64,000 nt of DNA, taken from the NCBI GenBank assembly GCA_025359065.1, contig JANYHM010000079.1, forward strand, positions 1 through 64,000, given 5' to 3'. The translations under genes and the position numbers were made by a program. How positions within the stretch are numbered: the stretch's first letter is position 1; every line of letters starts with the position of its first letter. Positions 29,016 to 38,620 of this stretch are shown here, one piece after another. The stretch is from Synechococcales cyanobacterium GL140_1_metabinner_5_sub (lineage in GTDB: Bacteria > Cyanobacteriota > Cyanobacteriia > Cyanobacteriales > Chamaesiphonaceae). Below the pieces are notes generated by a model. That model ran no database searches. It was given only the letters and a program-made list of their open reading frames with translations, and was not told the origin of the DNA.

Positions 29016-29597
29016 ATGGCTGAATCGCCCTATTTAGAAGATACCGAACCCACAGAAGTAGTGGAGATCACCGATGACACTGGCCGCAAATTGGGCTGCT
29101 ATGTGGAAAGATATTTGGACTTGGAAGATAAGACCTACCTGCTGCTGTTGCCGGTAGACAACCCGATCGAGATTTTTGCTTGGAACGATGAAGATGAAAG
29201 CGAAGAAGGCGACGCTGAATTGACGGCATTGGAAGACGAAGCGGATATTGCCAAAGTGTTTCCTGATGCCAGCGCGGTGTTGGCTGAGCAAAATCTTACA
29301 CTGAAGCACACCGGATATATTATGACTGCTGAAGGTGAACTGCCACCTTTGGAACCAGATGATATTTTGACCATTGAGTTGGATAGCGAAGATCCCGAAA
29401 TGTCTCCAGAAGAGTTTCAGATCTTGGCGCGCTTTTATAATAAAGAGCAAGAATACGCCATTTGCACCCCAGTAGATCCTTTGCTATTCTTTGGCAGACA
29501 AGACGATCGGGGAATGGTTGTGTTAATTTCTGGTGAAGAGTCAGAAAAAATCGGCCCATTGTTGGAAGACATGTTGCTCGATGAAGCACAACAATAG
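29016..29597 (+). CDS. DUF3727 (with DUF1292-like start) cyanobacterial protein
   Basis: The product (193 residues from ATG 29016) is strongly acidic. The N-terminal half (EVVEITDDTGRKLGCYVE ... YLLLLPVDNPIEIFAW) looks like a DUF1292 domain, and the second half (KHTGYIMTAEGELPPLEPDD ... ICTPVDPLLFFGR) like DUF3727. Both are beta-rich domains without known activity. It is followed 35 bp later by mltG and then a YqeG phosphatase gene; this order recurs in cyanobacteria in my recollection. An earlier in-frame ATG at 29004 is possible. Confidence 0.75.
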   Translation: MAESPYLEDTEPTEVVEITDDTGRKLGCYVERYLDLEDKTYLLLLPVDNPIEIFAWNDEDESEEGDAELTALEDEADIAKVFPDASAVLAEQNLTLKHTGYIMTAEGELPPLEPDDILTIELDSEDPEMSPEEFQILARFYNKEQEYAICTPVDPLLFFGRQDDRGMVVLISGEESEKIGPLLEDMLLDEAQQ

Positions 29598-29632
29598 CTT
29601 CAATGAACCATCTGACCTATATTTTTTAGCTT

Positions 29633-30700
29633 ATGAAGAATTTTTCTAAACTGCCTGGATGGGCAAAAATAGCTGGTGGTGGCGGAGCAGCAGTTCTAGT
29701 TGGACTACTGGGTTTTAATGGTTGGTGGAGCGGTGAAATCGCCCCGGTTGCTGCTGCTGATGCTCCAGAAGTACAATTTGAAGTTCCTTCTGGCACCTCA
29801 ACTAACGCCGTAGGCAAAAAGCTGGTGGAGCAAAAAATCATCAAGTCCGAAACGGCTTGGAAGCTATGGACTTCGGTGTTCTCTCGTCAGAGTGGTGGGC
29901 CTAAAATGGGCAGCTATCAGCTATCTGCCGGTAAGCCATTGCCCGATATTGCCGCCAAACTTTGGAGTGGTCGGGTAACTGAAGTGAGTTTCACTATCCC
30001 AGAGGGTTCCAATATCAAGAAAATGGATGCTATTTTATCTGGCAAGGGCTTTTTCCCGGCTGGGGCTTTCATTGCCGAAACTAAAAAAATTCCCCGAGAC
30101 AAGTTTCCTTGGTTGCCTGAAGAAATCAAGGATTTAGAAGGTTTTGTTTTTCCTAATACCTACAGCATCCCGAAAGAAGGTGTTTCTGCCGAAAAAATTG
30201 TTAATCAGATGCTGAAGCAGTTCGAGAAAGATGCTTTGCCGGTTTACAAAGCCGAAGGTGCTAAATCGAAGCTTTCTTTGTTGCAGTGGGTCAGCTTAAG
30301 TAGTGTGGTCGAAAAAGAAGCGGTGATTCCCAAGGAACGCAACCAAATTGCTGGGGTGTTTGTTAACCGTTTGGCAAAGGGCATTAAGCTAGAATCTGAC
30401 CCCACGGTGGAATATGCTTTTGGCATTAAGCAGACTCCTACTCGTCCGCTGTACTTTTCAGAAGTGCGCAAGCCCCATCCTTATAACACCTATACAACTC
30501 CTGGTATTCCACCTGGCCCGATCGCCAGTCCCGGCCTAGGTAGTCTGAAAGCCGTGCTGAATCCAGATGCTACTGAGATGCTGTTTTTTGTGGCTAAGTA
30601 TGACGGTACCCACGTTTTTAGTCGCACCAATGCCGAACATGAAAAAGCTACCCGCGAGATTCGGGCTGGCGTTAAAAAGGCCGTAAACCCACCAACATGA
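29633..30700 (+). CDS. mltG: endolytic murein transglycosylase MltG (YceG-like)
   Basis: MltG cuts nascent glycan strands of peptidoglycan at the inner membrane and so limits their length. The 355-residue protein has an N-terminal membrane anchor (about residues 11-32), a LysM-like region (FEVPSGTSTNAVGKKLVEQ, FTIPEGSNIKKMDAIL) and the catalytic domain with SLSSVVEKEAVIPKE (catalytic Glu) and GVFVNRLAKGIKLESDPTV. The end NTYTTPGIPPGPIASPG is also conserved. Its last 4 bp overlap the next start (ATGA). Confidence 0.95.
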   Translation: MKNFSKLPGWAKIAGGGGAAVLVGLLGFNGWWSGEIAPVAAADAPEVQFEVPSGTSTNAVGKKLVEQKIIKSETAWKLWTSVFSRQSGGPKMGSYQLSAGKPLPDIAAKLWSGRVTEVSFTIPEGSNIKKMDAILSGKGFFPAGAFIAETKKIPRDKFPWLPEEIKDLEGFVFPNTYSIPKEGVSAEKIVNQMLKQFEKDALPVYKAEGAKSKLSLLQWVSLSSVVEKEAVIPKERNQIAGVFVNRLAKGIKLESDPTVEYAFGIKQTPTRPLYFSEVRKPHPYNTYTTPGIPPGPIASPGLGSLKAVLNPDATEMLFFVAKYDGTHVFSRTNAEHEKATREIRAGVKKAVNPPT

Positions 30701-31209
30701 AGTTATTACAACCAGATGTGGTGTTAGGTGGAAATGTATTTTGCCTAACGCCTGCTTTAATTGGTCATTATGGTCTGAAAGGCTTAGTGCTAGATATTGA
30801 TGACACGATTGTTCCGGTAAAAACCACCGAGGTTTCTGAACAGTTGGTGACTTGGTTGGCCGAAATGCGCCAAGAATGTCAAATTTGGCTGGTGACTAAC
30901 AATCCCCACAAGCAAAGAATTTCGACGATCGCCCAAAGCCTAGATTTGCCCTACATCATGTCGGCGGCCAAGCCCTCGGTGCGCAAGCTCCAGGTGGCTG
31001 TAGACGACATGGGTTTGCCCTATAGCCAAGTGGCAATGGTCGGCGATCGGGTTTTTACTGATGTATTGGGGGGTAATCGTTTAGGTTTACTGACTATTTT
31101 GGCGCAGCCGATCAGCGCTACGGCTTCCAGTTTCCATCTGCTGCGGCGGATCGAGTTTAAATTGGCTAAACTCAGCGGTGTGTCTTTGGTTGCCACTAAT
31201 CTCCCCTAG
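30697..31209 (+). CDS. YqeG-family HAD phosphatase
   Basis: The 170-residue protein is a HAD-superfamily type IIIA phosphatase with motif I DIDDTIVP (nucleophile Asp), motif II VTNNPHKQR, the lysine in AAKPSVRKL and motif III MVGDRVFTDVLGGN. YqeG-type proteins include plant and yeast relatives (Gep4/PTPMT-like) that dephosphorylate phosphatidylglycerophosphate. A role in phosphatidylglycerol synthesis, essential for photosystems, is therefore plausible but inferred. It is coupled to mltG by an ATGA overlap. Confidence 0.88.
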   Translation: MKLLQPDVVLGGNVFCLTPALIGHYGLKGLVLDIDDTIVPVKTTEVSEQLVTWLAEMRQECQIWLVTNNPHKQRISTIAQSLDLPYIMSAAKPSVRKLQVAVDDMGLPYSQVAMVGDRVFTDVLGGNRLGLLTILAQPISATASSFHLLRRIEFKLAKLSGVSLVATNLP

Positions 31210-31363
31210 TTCGTTATATTGCTTCACTAAACATTATTAACAGAAATATAATAAATTGTTAAGAAACTGAAAGTGCCGGGGATCGCTATGGGATTATGAA
31301 CACATATTCAAATGAGACCGGCTTTATAAAGGTCTTAAATATAATAGAATCAAATCTAAAACC

Positions 31364-31400
31364 CAGAGCGCCAGCCCTTTTCGGACTAGCGCTCTGTTTT
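31364..31400 (+). terminator. intrinsic terminator in the yqeG-proB gap
   Basis: CAGAGCGC (31364-31371) pairs with GCGCTCTG (31389-31396), followed by TTTT. It lies 155 bp past the upstream gene, so it ends either that operon's long 3' UTR or a separate short RNA. Nothing else recognisable is in the 336-bp gap. Confidence 0.8.
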
Positions 31401-31545
31401 GGGGATCAGATGTTTCAAGTCATGTGTCAAGTTGCAGTATTTCTCCTCTAATCCTTCATATTCATTTATATTTCTTAGCTTAGTTTTACTCTAGGTCGAT
31501 GCTGCATCCGCGTTAATATGGCATCGCCCTGCCTTCTTATCTGTT

Positions 31546-32649
31546 ATGCCGCCCTTAGTTGTAATCAAAGTCGGTACTTCTAGCCTCACTCGCCCCGATG
31601 GTCAAATTGCCCTGGGGGCGATCGCTACTCTGGTGGAATCGATCGTGGATTTAAGAAAACAGGGTTATGGCACTATTTTGGTTTCTTCGGGTGCCGTGGG
31701 TGTGGGCTGTGCTCGCTTAGGCATGACCACTCGCCCCAGTCAGATTGCCTTAAAGCAAGCAGCGGCAGCGGTGGGTCAGGGGCGCATTATGGGCATCTAT
31801 GATGATTTTTTTGGTCAGTATGGTTTGGTGGTAGCACAGGTGCTGTTGACCCGGGGCGATTTAGATAACCGTCAGAGTTATAAAAATATTTTCAATACTC
31901 TGCAAGAGCTGGTGAATTTAGGAGCCGTGCCGATTATTAACGAGAATGATACGGTGGCGGTGGATGAGCTGAAATTTGGTGACAACGACACGCTGTCAGC
32001 CAGAGTGGCTAGTTTGGTGGAAGCTAAGTGGTTGTTTTTGCTGACCGATGTAGACCGGCTATATTCTGCCGATCCACGTTTTTTTCCTGAGGCCCAGCCG
32101 ATCAAAGTGGTCAAGTCTCTACTAGATCTGGAAGTAGATATGGGCAATGCCGGTTCTCAATGGGGTACTGGAGGCATGGTGACTAAAATTGCAGCGGCTA
32201 AGATTGCTACCAGTGCAGGTGTGACCACGGTGATTACCAACGGCAATCGGCCTCAAAACATGACCAAGATTTTGGTGGGTGAGTCGATCGGCACTATCTT
32301 TTTACCCCAGCCTAAGATTGAAAATGCTCGTAAGCGCTGGCTTGCCCATGGCACGGTGCCTACTGGCCAAATTTGGTTAGATGATGGAGCGGTGAGGGCG
32401 ATTGTTCATCAGGGTAAGTCTTTGTTGCCTGCGGGTATTACTCAGGTAACAGGGGATTTTAGCGAGTCGGAGGTGGTACAGCTTTGTAACAGTGCTGGTT
32501 TGGAGCTGGCGATCGGGCTAGTGAATTACAGTAGCTCTGAGTTGCAGCAAATTGGTGGTCAACAGTCCAATCAAATCGAACAGATTCTGGGCTATATCAG
32601 TGAAGAAACTGTGGTTCACCGCGATAATTTGGTGTTAACAGGGAGATAG
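31546..32649 (+). CDS. proB: glutamate 5-kinase
   Basis: ProB phosphorylates glutamate in the first step of proline synthesis. The 367-residue protein starts [19 protein letters not shown] and has the amino-acid-kinase motifs [32 protein letters not shown] and [15 protein letters not shown]. The C-terminal PUA domain (from about residue 275) is present. ATP and glutamate sites look intact. proA is not adjacent. Upstream, no promoter motif is obvious. Confidence 0.96.
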   Translation: MPPLVVIKVGTSSLTRPDGQIALGAIATLVESIVDLRKQGYGTILVSSGAVGVGCARLGMTTRPSQIALKQAAAAVGQGRIMGIYDDFFGQYGLVVAQVLLTRGDLDNRQSYKNIFNTLQELVNLGAVPIINENDTVAVDELKFGDNDTLSARVASLVEAKWLFLLTDVDRLYSADPRFFPEAQPIKVVKSLLDLEVDMGNAGSQWGTGGMVTKIAAAKIATSAGVTTVITNGNRPQNMTKILVGESIGTIFLPQPKIENARKRWLAHGTVPTGQIWLDDGAVRAIVHQGKSLLPAGITQVTGDFSESEVVQLCNSAGLELAIGLVNYSSSELQQIGGQQSNQIEQILGYISEETVVHRDNLVLTGR

Positions 32650-32829
32650 CCAAAGCTTGGGGAATGCTTTCGCTATTTACGGGAAGTTTGCCTTCCTGTA
32701 ACCTCCCTAACCAATGTGAAAAAATATGTGATATGGTATGTGCAGCAAATCCCAAGTTACAATTCAGTTAATCTGGGGAGTAATAGGTACACAGAAGCTC
32801 ACAGAATTAAAAACCGGCAAAATACCGTA

Positions 32830-32886
32830 ATGACCTTCGTTCAAACGCCCAACCAGAATTTTATAGTACTACTGTCACTTAGTTAG
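32830..32886 (+). CDS. leuA leader peptide (attenuator)
   Basis: ATG 32830 opens an 18-codon frame, MTFVQTPNQNFIVLLSLS, ending at TAG 32884-32886. The end is rich in branched-chain codons: Ile, Val, then CTA CTG TCA CTT (Leu-Leu-Ser-Leu). The last Leu codon ends 2 nt before the left arm of a long hairpin, and an intrinsic terminator follows before leuA. This is the textbook order of an amino-acid attenuator. There is no clear Shine-Dalgarno sequence. It is an inference that the peptide is translated. Confidence 0.6.
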   Translation: MTFVQTPNQNFIVLLSLS

Positions 32887-32928
32887 GTGATAGAAGAATC
32901 CTTCGATCGCTCATTCTCTATCACCTAA
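32883..32928 (+). promoter_or_regulatory. leader hairpin of the leuA attenuator
   Basis: TTAGGTGATAGA (32883-32894) pairs perfectly with TCTATCACCTAA (32917-32928). The left arm begins in the leader-peptide stop codon, so a ribosome stalled on the Leu codons would block it. The right-arm segment ATCACCT (32920-32926) can pair at 6 of 7 positions with AGGCGAT (32954-32960), the left arm of the terminator, giving a possible antiterminator. Confidence 0.55.
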
Positions 32929-32953
32929 AACTCACTCCACCATCATCAGATGC

Positions 32954-32987
32954 AGGCGATCCTTAATGTAAATAAGGGTCGCCTTTT
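32954..32987 (+). terminator. intrinsic terminator before leuA (probable attenuator)
   Basis: AGGCGATCCTTA (32954-32965) pairs with TAAGGGTCGCCT (32973-32984) over 12 positions with one G-U, then TTTT and a second T-run. It ends 46 bp before the leuA ATG and 305 bp after proB, so it should control entry into leuA. Confidence 0.8.
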
Positions 32988-33033
32988 AGATTTTTAGATC
33001 TGCAACGCCCTACCTTAACTCATCCCCAAAACC

Positions 33034-34668
33034 ATGAATTCATCTTCAGCCAGCGACAAAATCTTAATCTTCGACACCACCTTACGCGACGGTGAACAAT
33101 CTCCTGGAGCCAAGCTAAACGTTGAAGAAAAATTGCGGATCGCCAAACAATTAGCCAAATTAAAAGTAGACATCATCGAAGCAGGCTTCCCCTTTTCTAG
33201 CAAAGGCGACTTTGAAGCCGTCCAACAAATCGCCGCTCAAGTTGGCACCATCGACGGCCCCAAAATCTGTGGCCTTGCCCGCGCCAGCGCCAAAGATATC
33301 AAAGCCGCCGCTGATGCCCTTGCACCCGCTGCTCACAAACGCATCCACACCTTCTTAGCTACCTCCGATATTCATATGGAGTTCAAGCTGAAAAAGACCC
33401 GCGCCGAAGTCTTAGACATCACCAGCGAAATGGTCGCCTATGCCCACTCCCTAGTCGATGACATTGAATTTTCCCCCGAAGATGCCTGTCGATCGGAGCC
33501 AGCATTTCTGTACCAGGTCTTAGAAAGAGCGATCGCTGCCGGAGCCACCACCGTCAACATCCCTGACACCGTTGGCTACACCACCCCGGCTGAATACGGC
33601 GCACTGATCAAAGGCATCAAAGAAAACGTGCCAAACATTGATCGAGCAATCATCTCTGTCCATGGTCACAACGATCTGGGTTTAGCCGTCGCCAACTTTC
33701 TAGAAGCAGTCAAAAACGGCGCACGCCAGTTGGAATGCACCATCAACGGCATCGGCGAACGCGCTGGCAACGCCGCTTTAGAAGAATTAGTCATGGCGCT
33801 TCACGTCCGTCGTCAATACTTCAACCCCTTCTTGGGCAAGCCAGAAGACTCTACCGAACCATTAACCAATATAGATACCCGCCAAATTCGCAAGACCTCT
33901 CAACTAGTCTCCGAATGCACCGGCATGATCGTCCAACCCAACAAAGCGATCGTCGGAGCCAACGCCTTTGCTCACGAATCTGGTATTCACCAAGACGGCA
34001 TGTTGAAAAACCGCCTTACCTACGAAATCATGGATGCTCAGCTAGTTGGCTTAGCAGAAAACTCGATTGTACTAGGCAAACTCTCTGGCCGCAACGCCTT
34101 CCGCACTCGTTTAATAGAACTAGGCTTCGACCTATCTGATAACGACTTGAATAAAGCTTTCCTGCGCTTTAAAGATGTCGCCGATCAAAAGAAAAGCATT
34201 ACCGATCGAGATTTAGAAGCGATCGTTGATGACGTAACCAACTTAGTCCCCGAAACCTTCAAACTCAAATTTGTCCAATACGTCTCCGGCACCCAGGCTC
34301 CCATCGGCGAATTTGGACTAACCCCTAGCGCCACTGTGGTGTTAGAGAAAGAAGGCCAATCCGAAATGATCAAAGAAACCGCCGATGGCGACGGCCCAAT
34401 CGATGCTATCTACAACGCCATCCAACGCGCCGTCCAAATCGAACCCCCCATCCTTAAGGAGTTCTCTATTACGGCGATCGGCGAAGGCAACGACGACCAA
34501 GGCATCGCCCACGTCATGCTGGAATATGCTGGACGCAAGTATCGGGGACGCGGCCTCGACACCGACATTGTTATTGCCGGTACCCGCGCTTACCTCAATG
34601 CAATTAACCGCATCCACATGACCCTCAACAAAGCCGAAGAAGAACCCAAACTAATTGGAATGTTGTGA
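33034..34668 (+). CDS. leuA: 2-isopropylmalate synthase
   Basis: LeuA condenses acetyl-CoA and 2-oxoisovalerate, the committed step of leucine synthesis, and is feedback-inhibited by leucine. The 544-residue protein starts with the catalytic [18 protein letters not shown] type motif ([14 protein letters not shown]), has the metal-binding [14 protein letters not shown] and [11 protein letters not shown], and a complete C-terminal LeuA dimerisation/allosteric domain (from about residue 400). The gene uses many C-ending codons, suggesting high expression. It lies directly behind the leader peptide, hairpin and terminator described above. No other leu gene is adjacent. Confidence 0.97.
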   Translation: MNSSSASDKILIFDTTLRDGEQSPGAKLNVEEKLRIAKQLAKLKVDIIEAGFPFSSKGDFEAVQQIAAQVGTIDGPKICGLARASAKDIKAAADALAPAAHKRIHTFLATSDIHMEFKLKKTRAEVLDITSEMVAYAHSLVDDIEFSPEDACRSEPAFLYQVLERAIAAGATTVNIPDTVGYTTPAEYGALIKGIKENVPNIDRAIISVHGHNDLGLAVANFLEAVKNGARQLECTINGIGERAGNAALEELVMALHVRRQYFNPFLGKPEDSTEPLTNIDTRQIRKTSQLVSECTGMIVQPNKAIVGANAFAHESGIHQDGMLKNRLTYEIMDAQLVGLAENSIVLGKLSGRNAFRTRLIELGFDLSDNDLNKAFLRFKDVADQKKSITDRDLEAIVDDVTNLVPETFKLKFVQYVSGTQAPIGEFGLTPSATVVLEKEGQSEMIKETADGDGPIDAIYNAIQRAVQIEPPILKEFSITAIGEGNDDQGIAHVMLEYAGRKYRGRGLDTDIVIAGTRAYLNAINRIHMTLNKAEEEPKLIGML

Positions 34669-34857
34669 TGGTCGATTATTGCACTTCAGATTTAAATTGG
34701 CGCTTGTAATAGATGACCTGGCATTCATAGTCTATTCTTAATCATAGTAAAGTTCAAAGTACCAAGTCTATGGTTATGGCCTGTGGTGCCTACTGCCAAG
34801 ACTCTCGCCATATCTGGCATTGCCTAAATACCTATGCGGACACATCCTTAAACCTCC

Positions 34858-36630
34858 ATGTCAGAAAATCTCGTTGGATTGTTGCCCCCCTTGCTGCCGG
34901 ATGCTAACAGAGGCTGGGATGGCGTGGACGTGTTACCCCGATCGCTACCTGCTCTGTTTGAGAGTAACCCAGAACCCCGATCAGAGCTTGACAATCTGGC
35001 ACCACCAACAGTGGACGTGTCAGCGACGGTAGACAGTGCCCTGCAATTTTCTACAGAACCCAAAAGCAGCAAGGCTGCCTTAGTCGATCCGCTGCTAGGG
35101 ACTGCTGATAGCCAAGCCAGCATCGCCGCTGCCCAAGTTGCTAAAGTAGATGTCTCTGGCGATCGCACCAATCCCCTCTTGTTTTCTCCCTACAATTGGA
35201 TTCCTACTAGTAATGGTGCTCAAACTAGCAATGCTGGAGCCTACCTCAAGTTTCGCTTCAATGGCACCCAAGCAACCTTGGGAATTGACAATAGTGGTCT
35301 TACATCTTTTCCACTGTTAGATGTCTATGTAGATGGTGTACGTACTCAGGCGCAACTGTGGCTGAAAAATGTCACCAATGGTCAGGCCACTATTTTTAGT
35401 GGCAGCAGTGGAGATCATGATGTGGTGGTTTACTTCCGGCGGCGTGAAGTGTTTACCACCACCGATCGCCCTGTTGCTGAGCGCAAGGCTAAGGACTGGA
35501 GTAATGATGCCGAGCATTGGCGACTTACTGGTGTAACGGTGAATGGTGGCAGCGGTTTTTTGGACAATCCTTTCCGTCACTCTAAAACGGCTCTCTTTTT
35601 TGGAGATAGTATTACCGAGGGTGGGCCACAGTATTATGAGCCAAACACGCCCGATCGCCCTACCAACTACCCTTTTACTAACGTCCCGAATAATGCGGCC
35701 TTCAAAACCTATGCTGCACGTCTGGGGGATTTGCTCAATGTGGACTATGGCCAAGTGGGCTGGAGCGGTTCTGGCTGGCTACGACCCACTACACCAACAG
35801 GCAATCCGCCCTTTTTGGACAGTTGGCTACGCTACAACGGTAAAGACAGCACCACCCGCGCCTTCGACCCATCACCTGATTACGTCTTTGTAAACTTGGG
35901 CACCAATGATAAGGCATATAATATTACTGACACAGCATATACTTGGCTCAAAGAAGCCCGCCAACGTCTGCCTAAGGCAGAGATTTTCTTGATTTATCCT
36001 TTCAATCAAATTAAAACCAGTGAATTGAGTAAGGCCATTACCCGCTATCAGAATGAGTTTCCGCAAGATAAACAAATTCATGGAATAGATCTTGGCGCTG
36101 AAGGAGCTAAGGGATTGCAGTCTAAATATATTCCTGATATTTCCCTCGATCGACTCCATCCCACTGGTCGCCGACACAAAGCTTTAGCGGGGCTGTTGTG
36201 GGATCAACTCAAGTCACCACTGGCGATCACCAACACAATTATCGACGACCATCAAACTGCCTCGGGCACTGATGTGAACACTGTGAAGTACAGTGGGGCT
36301 TGGCAAGCGGTGACTGCTCCTAACTCTCTCAATGGGGACAATCATCGATCGAGTAGTACCAACGACACTTATGAAGTGACCTTCTATGGCGATCGATTGC
36401 AACTTTATGGTACTAAGGCTGCGGCCAACGGCATTGCGGCCATCTCCGTTGACGGTGGATCGGAATCTCGCACTGATTTCTATAGTGCTACAACTAGAGA
36501 AAACAGCCTGCTCTACCGCAGTGGTGAGCTAGGTCATGGCTACCATACTGTAAGGGTGCGGGTCACAGGGCAAAGCAACACCAGTGCTACGGGTAATGCC
36601 ATTGCTCTCGATAAACTAGTGGTAAGTTAA
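34858..36630 (+). CDS. SGNH/GDSL-family hydrolase with beta-rich flanking domains
   Basis: The 590-residue protein has an N-terminal low-complexity region (1-100), a jelly-roll-like domain (about 110-220), an SGNH hydrolase core (245-455) and a C-terminal beta domain (470-590). Core motifs are FFGDSITEGG (nucleophile Ser near 251), VNLGTNDK and DRLHPTG (Asp/His pair near 431). The order resembles carbohydrate esterases of the CE2 kind, which remove acetyl groups from polysaccharides. No signal peptide is seen at this start, so export may use type I secretion or not occur. The substrate is unknown. Confidence 0.75.
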   Translation: MSENLVGLLPPLLPDANRGWDGVDVLPRSLPALFESNPEPRSELDNLAPPTVDVSATVDSALQFSTEPKSSKAALVDPLLGTADSQASIAAAQVAKVDVSGDRTNPLLFSPYNWIPTSNGAQTSNAGAYLKFRFNGTQATLGIDNSGLTSFPLLDVYVDGVRTQAQLWLKNVTNGQATIFSGSSGDHDVVVYFRRREVFTTTDRPVAERKAKDWSNDAEHWRLTGVTVNGGSGFLDNPFRHSKTALFFGDSITEGGPQYYEPNTPDRPTNYPFTNVPNNAAFKTYAARLGDLLNVDYGQVGWSGSGWLRPTTPTGNPPFLDSWLRYNGKDSTTRAFDPSPDYVFVNLGTNDKAYNITDTAYTWLKEARQRLPKAEIFLIYPFNQIKTSELSKAITRYQNEFPQDKQIHGIDLGAEGAKGLQSKYIPDISLDRLHPTGRRHKALAGLLWDQLKSPLAITNTIIDDHQTASGTDVNTVKYSGAWQAVTAPNSLNGDNHRSSSTNDTYEVTFYGDRLQLYGTKAAANGIAAISVDGGSESRTDFYSATTRENSLLYRSGELGHGYHTVRVRVTGQSNTSATGNAIALDKLVVS

Positions 36631-36889
36631 TATGCTTTCAAGGATGGATAAATCGAAACCCTATCATAATTTTTAGGTTTGAACGCGATCTGAAGAGAAT
36701 GTCAAATCCATTACTCACGTCTTAATTTAAATTCTTGAGAAAAAGGAGCGGAATGTGGGCTGCATCACTGAGCCCATCTGCCTTGGAAAGCCATAGAAGG
36801 CATGTAATGGTTTTTTCTGTAGATATGCTGAATCAACAAGGCTGACCAATTGACCCAGAATGTTTTAAAATAGCAAAACTTGCTGGTTC

Positions 36890-38071
36890 ATGGATACTAT
36901 GGCAATTATCTCTTCCAAAAAACCTCCTGCCGATAACGACGAGTCGCCGCAGCCTGCTAAAGCAGCTTCTCGGAAGAAGTCGTCGGCGATCGAGCCTCCA
37001 GACATCTCCGCTGATGGCAAGAAACCACGGAAATCGGCCAGAGCAGATCAGCCCTCGGCTGAGCCAAATTTGTTGCAGGCCGCAGCCACAACGATCGAAG
37101 AAAAAACCGAAGAAAAAGATGAAGGACTACGCCCTCATAAACTAAGTGAATACATTGGTCAGAAAGATCTCAAAGGAGTGTTAGAGATTGCCATGCAGGC
37201 AGCTACGGCACGTCAAGAATCTTTGGATCACCTGCTACTCTATGGGCCACCGGGGTTGGGGAAGACGACTATTTCTTTGATTTTGGCCACCGAGATGGGG
37301 GTGAATTGTAAAATCACTTCTGCGCCTGCCTTAGAGCGCCCCCGCGATATCGTAGGGATTTTAATGAGCTTGGCACCAGGGGACATTTTGTTTATTGACG
37401 AAATTCATCGGCTGTCGCGGATGACAGAAGAGTTGCTGTATCCTGCAATGGAAGATTTTCGGTTAGATATTACGATCGGCAAGGGAGCCACCGCCAAAAC
37501 TCGCAGTATTCCGCTGCCCAAGTTTACTTTGGTCGGTGCGACTACCAAGGTTGGATCATTGACGGGGCCATTGCGCGATCGATTTGGTCTAATTCAACGC
37601 CTGCGTTTCTACGAAGTATCGGAACTTACCGAGATTGTGCATCGCACTGCCCTGCTACTAAAAGTGCCAATTTCAGCAGCAGGAGCCGCCGAGATTGCGC
37701 GGCGCGCTCGGGGAACACCGCGTATTGCCAATCGGTTGCTCAAACGAGTGCGCGATTTTATGCAGGTGCGCAAACACAACCAAATTACCGAAGAAGTTGC
37801 CACTGAGGCTTTGGCTATTTATCACGTTGATCCGCGCGGGTTGGACTGGATCGATCGATTATTGTTACAGACGGCGATCGATCAATTTAATGGTGGCCCG
37901 GTGGGTTTAGAAGCGCTGGCTGCTGCAACTGGCGAAGATCGACAGACGATCGAAGAAGTCTATGAGCCATACTTGCTGCAAATTGGTTATCTGCAACGCA
38001 CTCCTCGGGGCAGGGTCGTGACCGATGCTGCTCGTCGCCATTTGGCAGATTGGGCACCAGGCGCTCCATGA
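36890..38071 (+). CDS. ruvB: Holliday junction branch-migration helicase RuvB
   Basis: RuvB is the hexameric motor that drives branch migration with RuvA. The 393-residue protein has Walker [10 protein letters not shown] (119-127), Walker [11 protein letters not shown], sensor [20 protein letters not shown], the arginine finger region and the C-terminal winged helix ending [10 protein letters not shown]. About 80 residues of Lys/Pro/Ser-rich, probably disordered sequence precede the conserved start [12 protein letters not shown]. Such extensions occur in cyanobacteria but this one is long. ATG 36899 is an alternative start. Confidence 0.97.
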   Translation: MDTMAIISSKKPPADNDESPQPAKAASRKKSSAIEPPDISADGKKPRKSARADQPSAEPNLLQAAATTIEEKTEEKDEGLRPHKLSEYIGQKDLKGVLEIAMQAATARQESLDHLLLYGPPGLGKTTISLILATEMGVNCKITSAPALERPRDIVGILMSLAPGDILFIDEIHRLSRMTEELLYPAMEDFRLDITIGKGATAKTRSIPLPKFTLVGATTKVGSLTGPLRDRFGLIQRLRFYEVSELTEIVHRTALLLKVPISAAGAAEIARRARGTPRIANRLLKRVRDFMQVRKHNQITEEVATEALAIYHVDPRGLDWIDRLLLQTAIDQFNGGPVGLEALAAATGEDRQTIEEVYEPYLLQIGYLQRTPRGRVVTDAARRHLADWAPGAP

Positions 38072-38126
38072 TCTTTAGGAGATACTCAGGAGCTGATGAC
38101 CAGTAAACTGCTTATCAATTTGCCCT

Positions 38127-38465
38127 TTACCCAAAATCAGTAGATGATTTGATTTTTGTTCGCAGTCGATCGATCATCTCTGTATCTAATTCTGGTTTAC
38201 CACTGGCTATCTCTCGGTTGGTTAACATTGCTTCAATATCTGCTGGGGAGGCTTTGCCCAATTTGGCTTTCAATGATTCAAAGGACAGTCGTTGTTGATC
38301 TATTTCTGAATTGAATGAAGCCAATGTGCCGTGTGGGGGAGAATTGACTGTCTGGCGAGTCAGGGCGTAAACGATGTATTGATTCAGGGATACGCCTTCT
38401 TGTTCGGCTACTTGAGTCAGTTGCTGGTGTAGGGTTTCTGGTAGTCTCAGTGTTAATCTGCTCAT
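38127..38465 (-). CDS. ribbon-helix-helix antitoxin-like protein
   Basis: The 112-residue protein starts MSRLTLRLPETLHQQLTQVA followed by EQEGVSLNQYIVYALTRQ, a ribbon-helix-helix fold of the HicB-C/Arc kind that binds DNA as a dimer. The C-terminal half is polar and helical, suited to binding a toxin. Its ATG overlaps the stop of an upstream PIN-like fragment (ATGA). The toxin appears broken, so this may be an orphan antitoxin that survives on its own or acts in trans. Confidence 0.7.
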   Translation of the reverse strand: MSRLTLRLPETLHQQLTQVAEQEGVSLNQYIVYALTRQTVNSPPHGTLASFNSEIDQQRLSFESLKAKLGKASPADIEAMLTNREIASGKPELDTEMIDRLRTKIKSSTDFG

Positions 38466-38620
38466 GGTGATTCATCGGTGGCTAATTTAATAACTAATTC
38501 TGCTGGAGTTAGGACAAGTAAACCCAGCGAGGCTTGAGCGATTTGTAGGTCTTTCAAATTCGACGTGACGATCACGACAGAATAGCTGTCACACTCACCT
38601 AGGGAATTAGCCCACAGATT
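38462..38620 (-). pseudogene. C-terminal remnant of a PIN-type toxin gene
   Basis: Directly after the ATPase stop codon, in the same frame, 52 sense codons run to a TGA that overlaps the antitoxin start. The translation includes LWANSLGECDSYSVVIVTS, NLKDLQIA and LLVLTPAELV. These resemble the last third of PIN-domain toxins (final acidic residue, then a xxVLTPAEFL strand). There is no start codon and no N-terminal half with the first catalytic Asp. It looks like a toxin whose 5' part was lost when the ATPase gene arrived. PIN identity is by pattern only. Confidence 0.5.

Noticed and set aside
32650-32820. T-box or riboswitch upstream of leuA
   Set aside because: No T-box sequence or known aptamer core was seen; the leader-peptide model explains the hairpins better.
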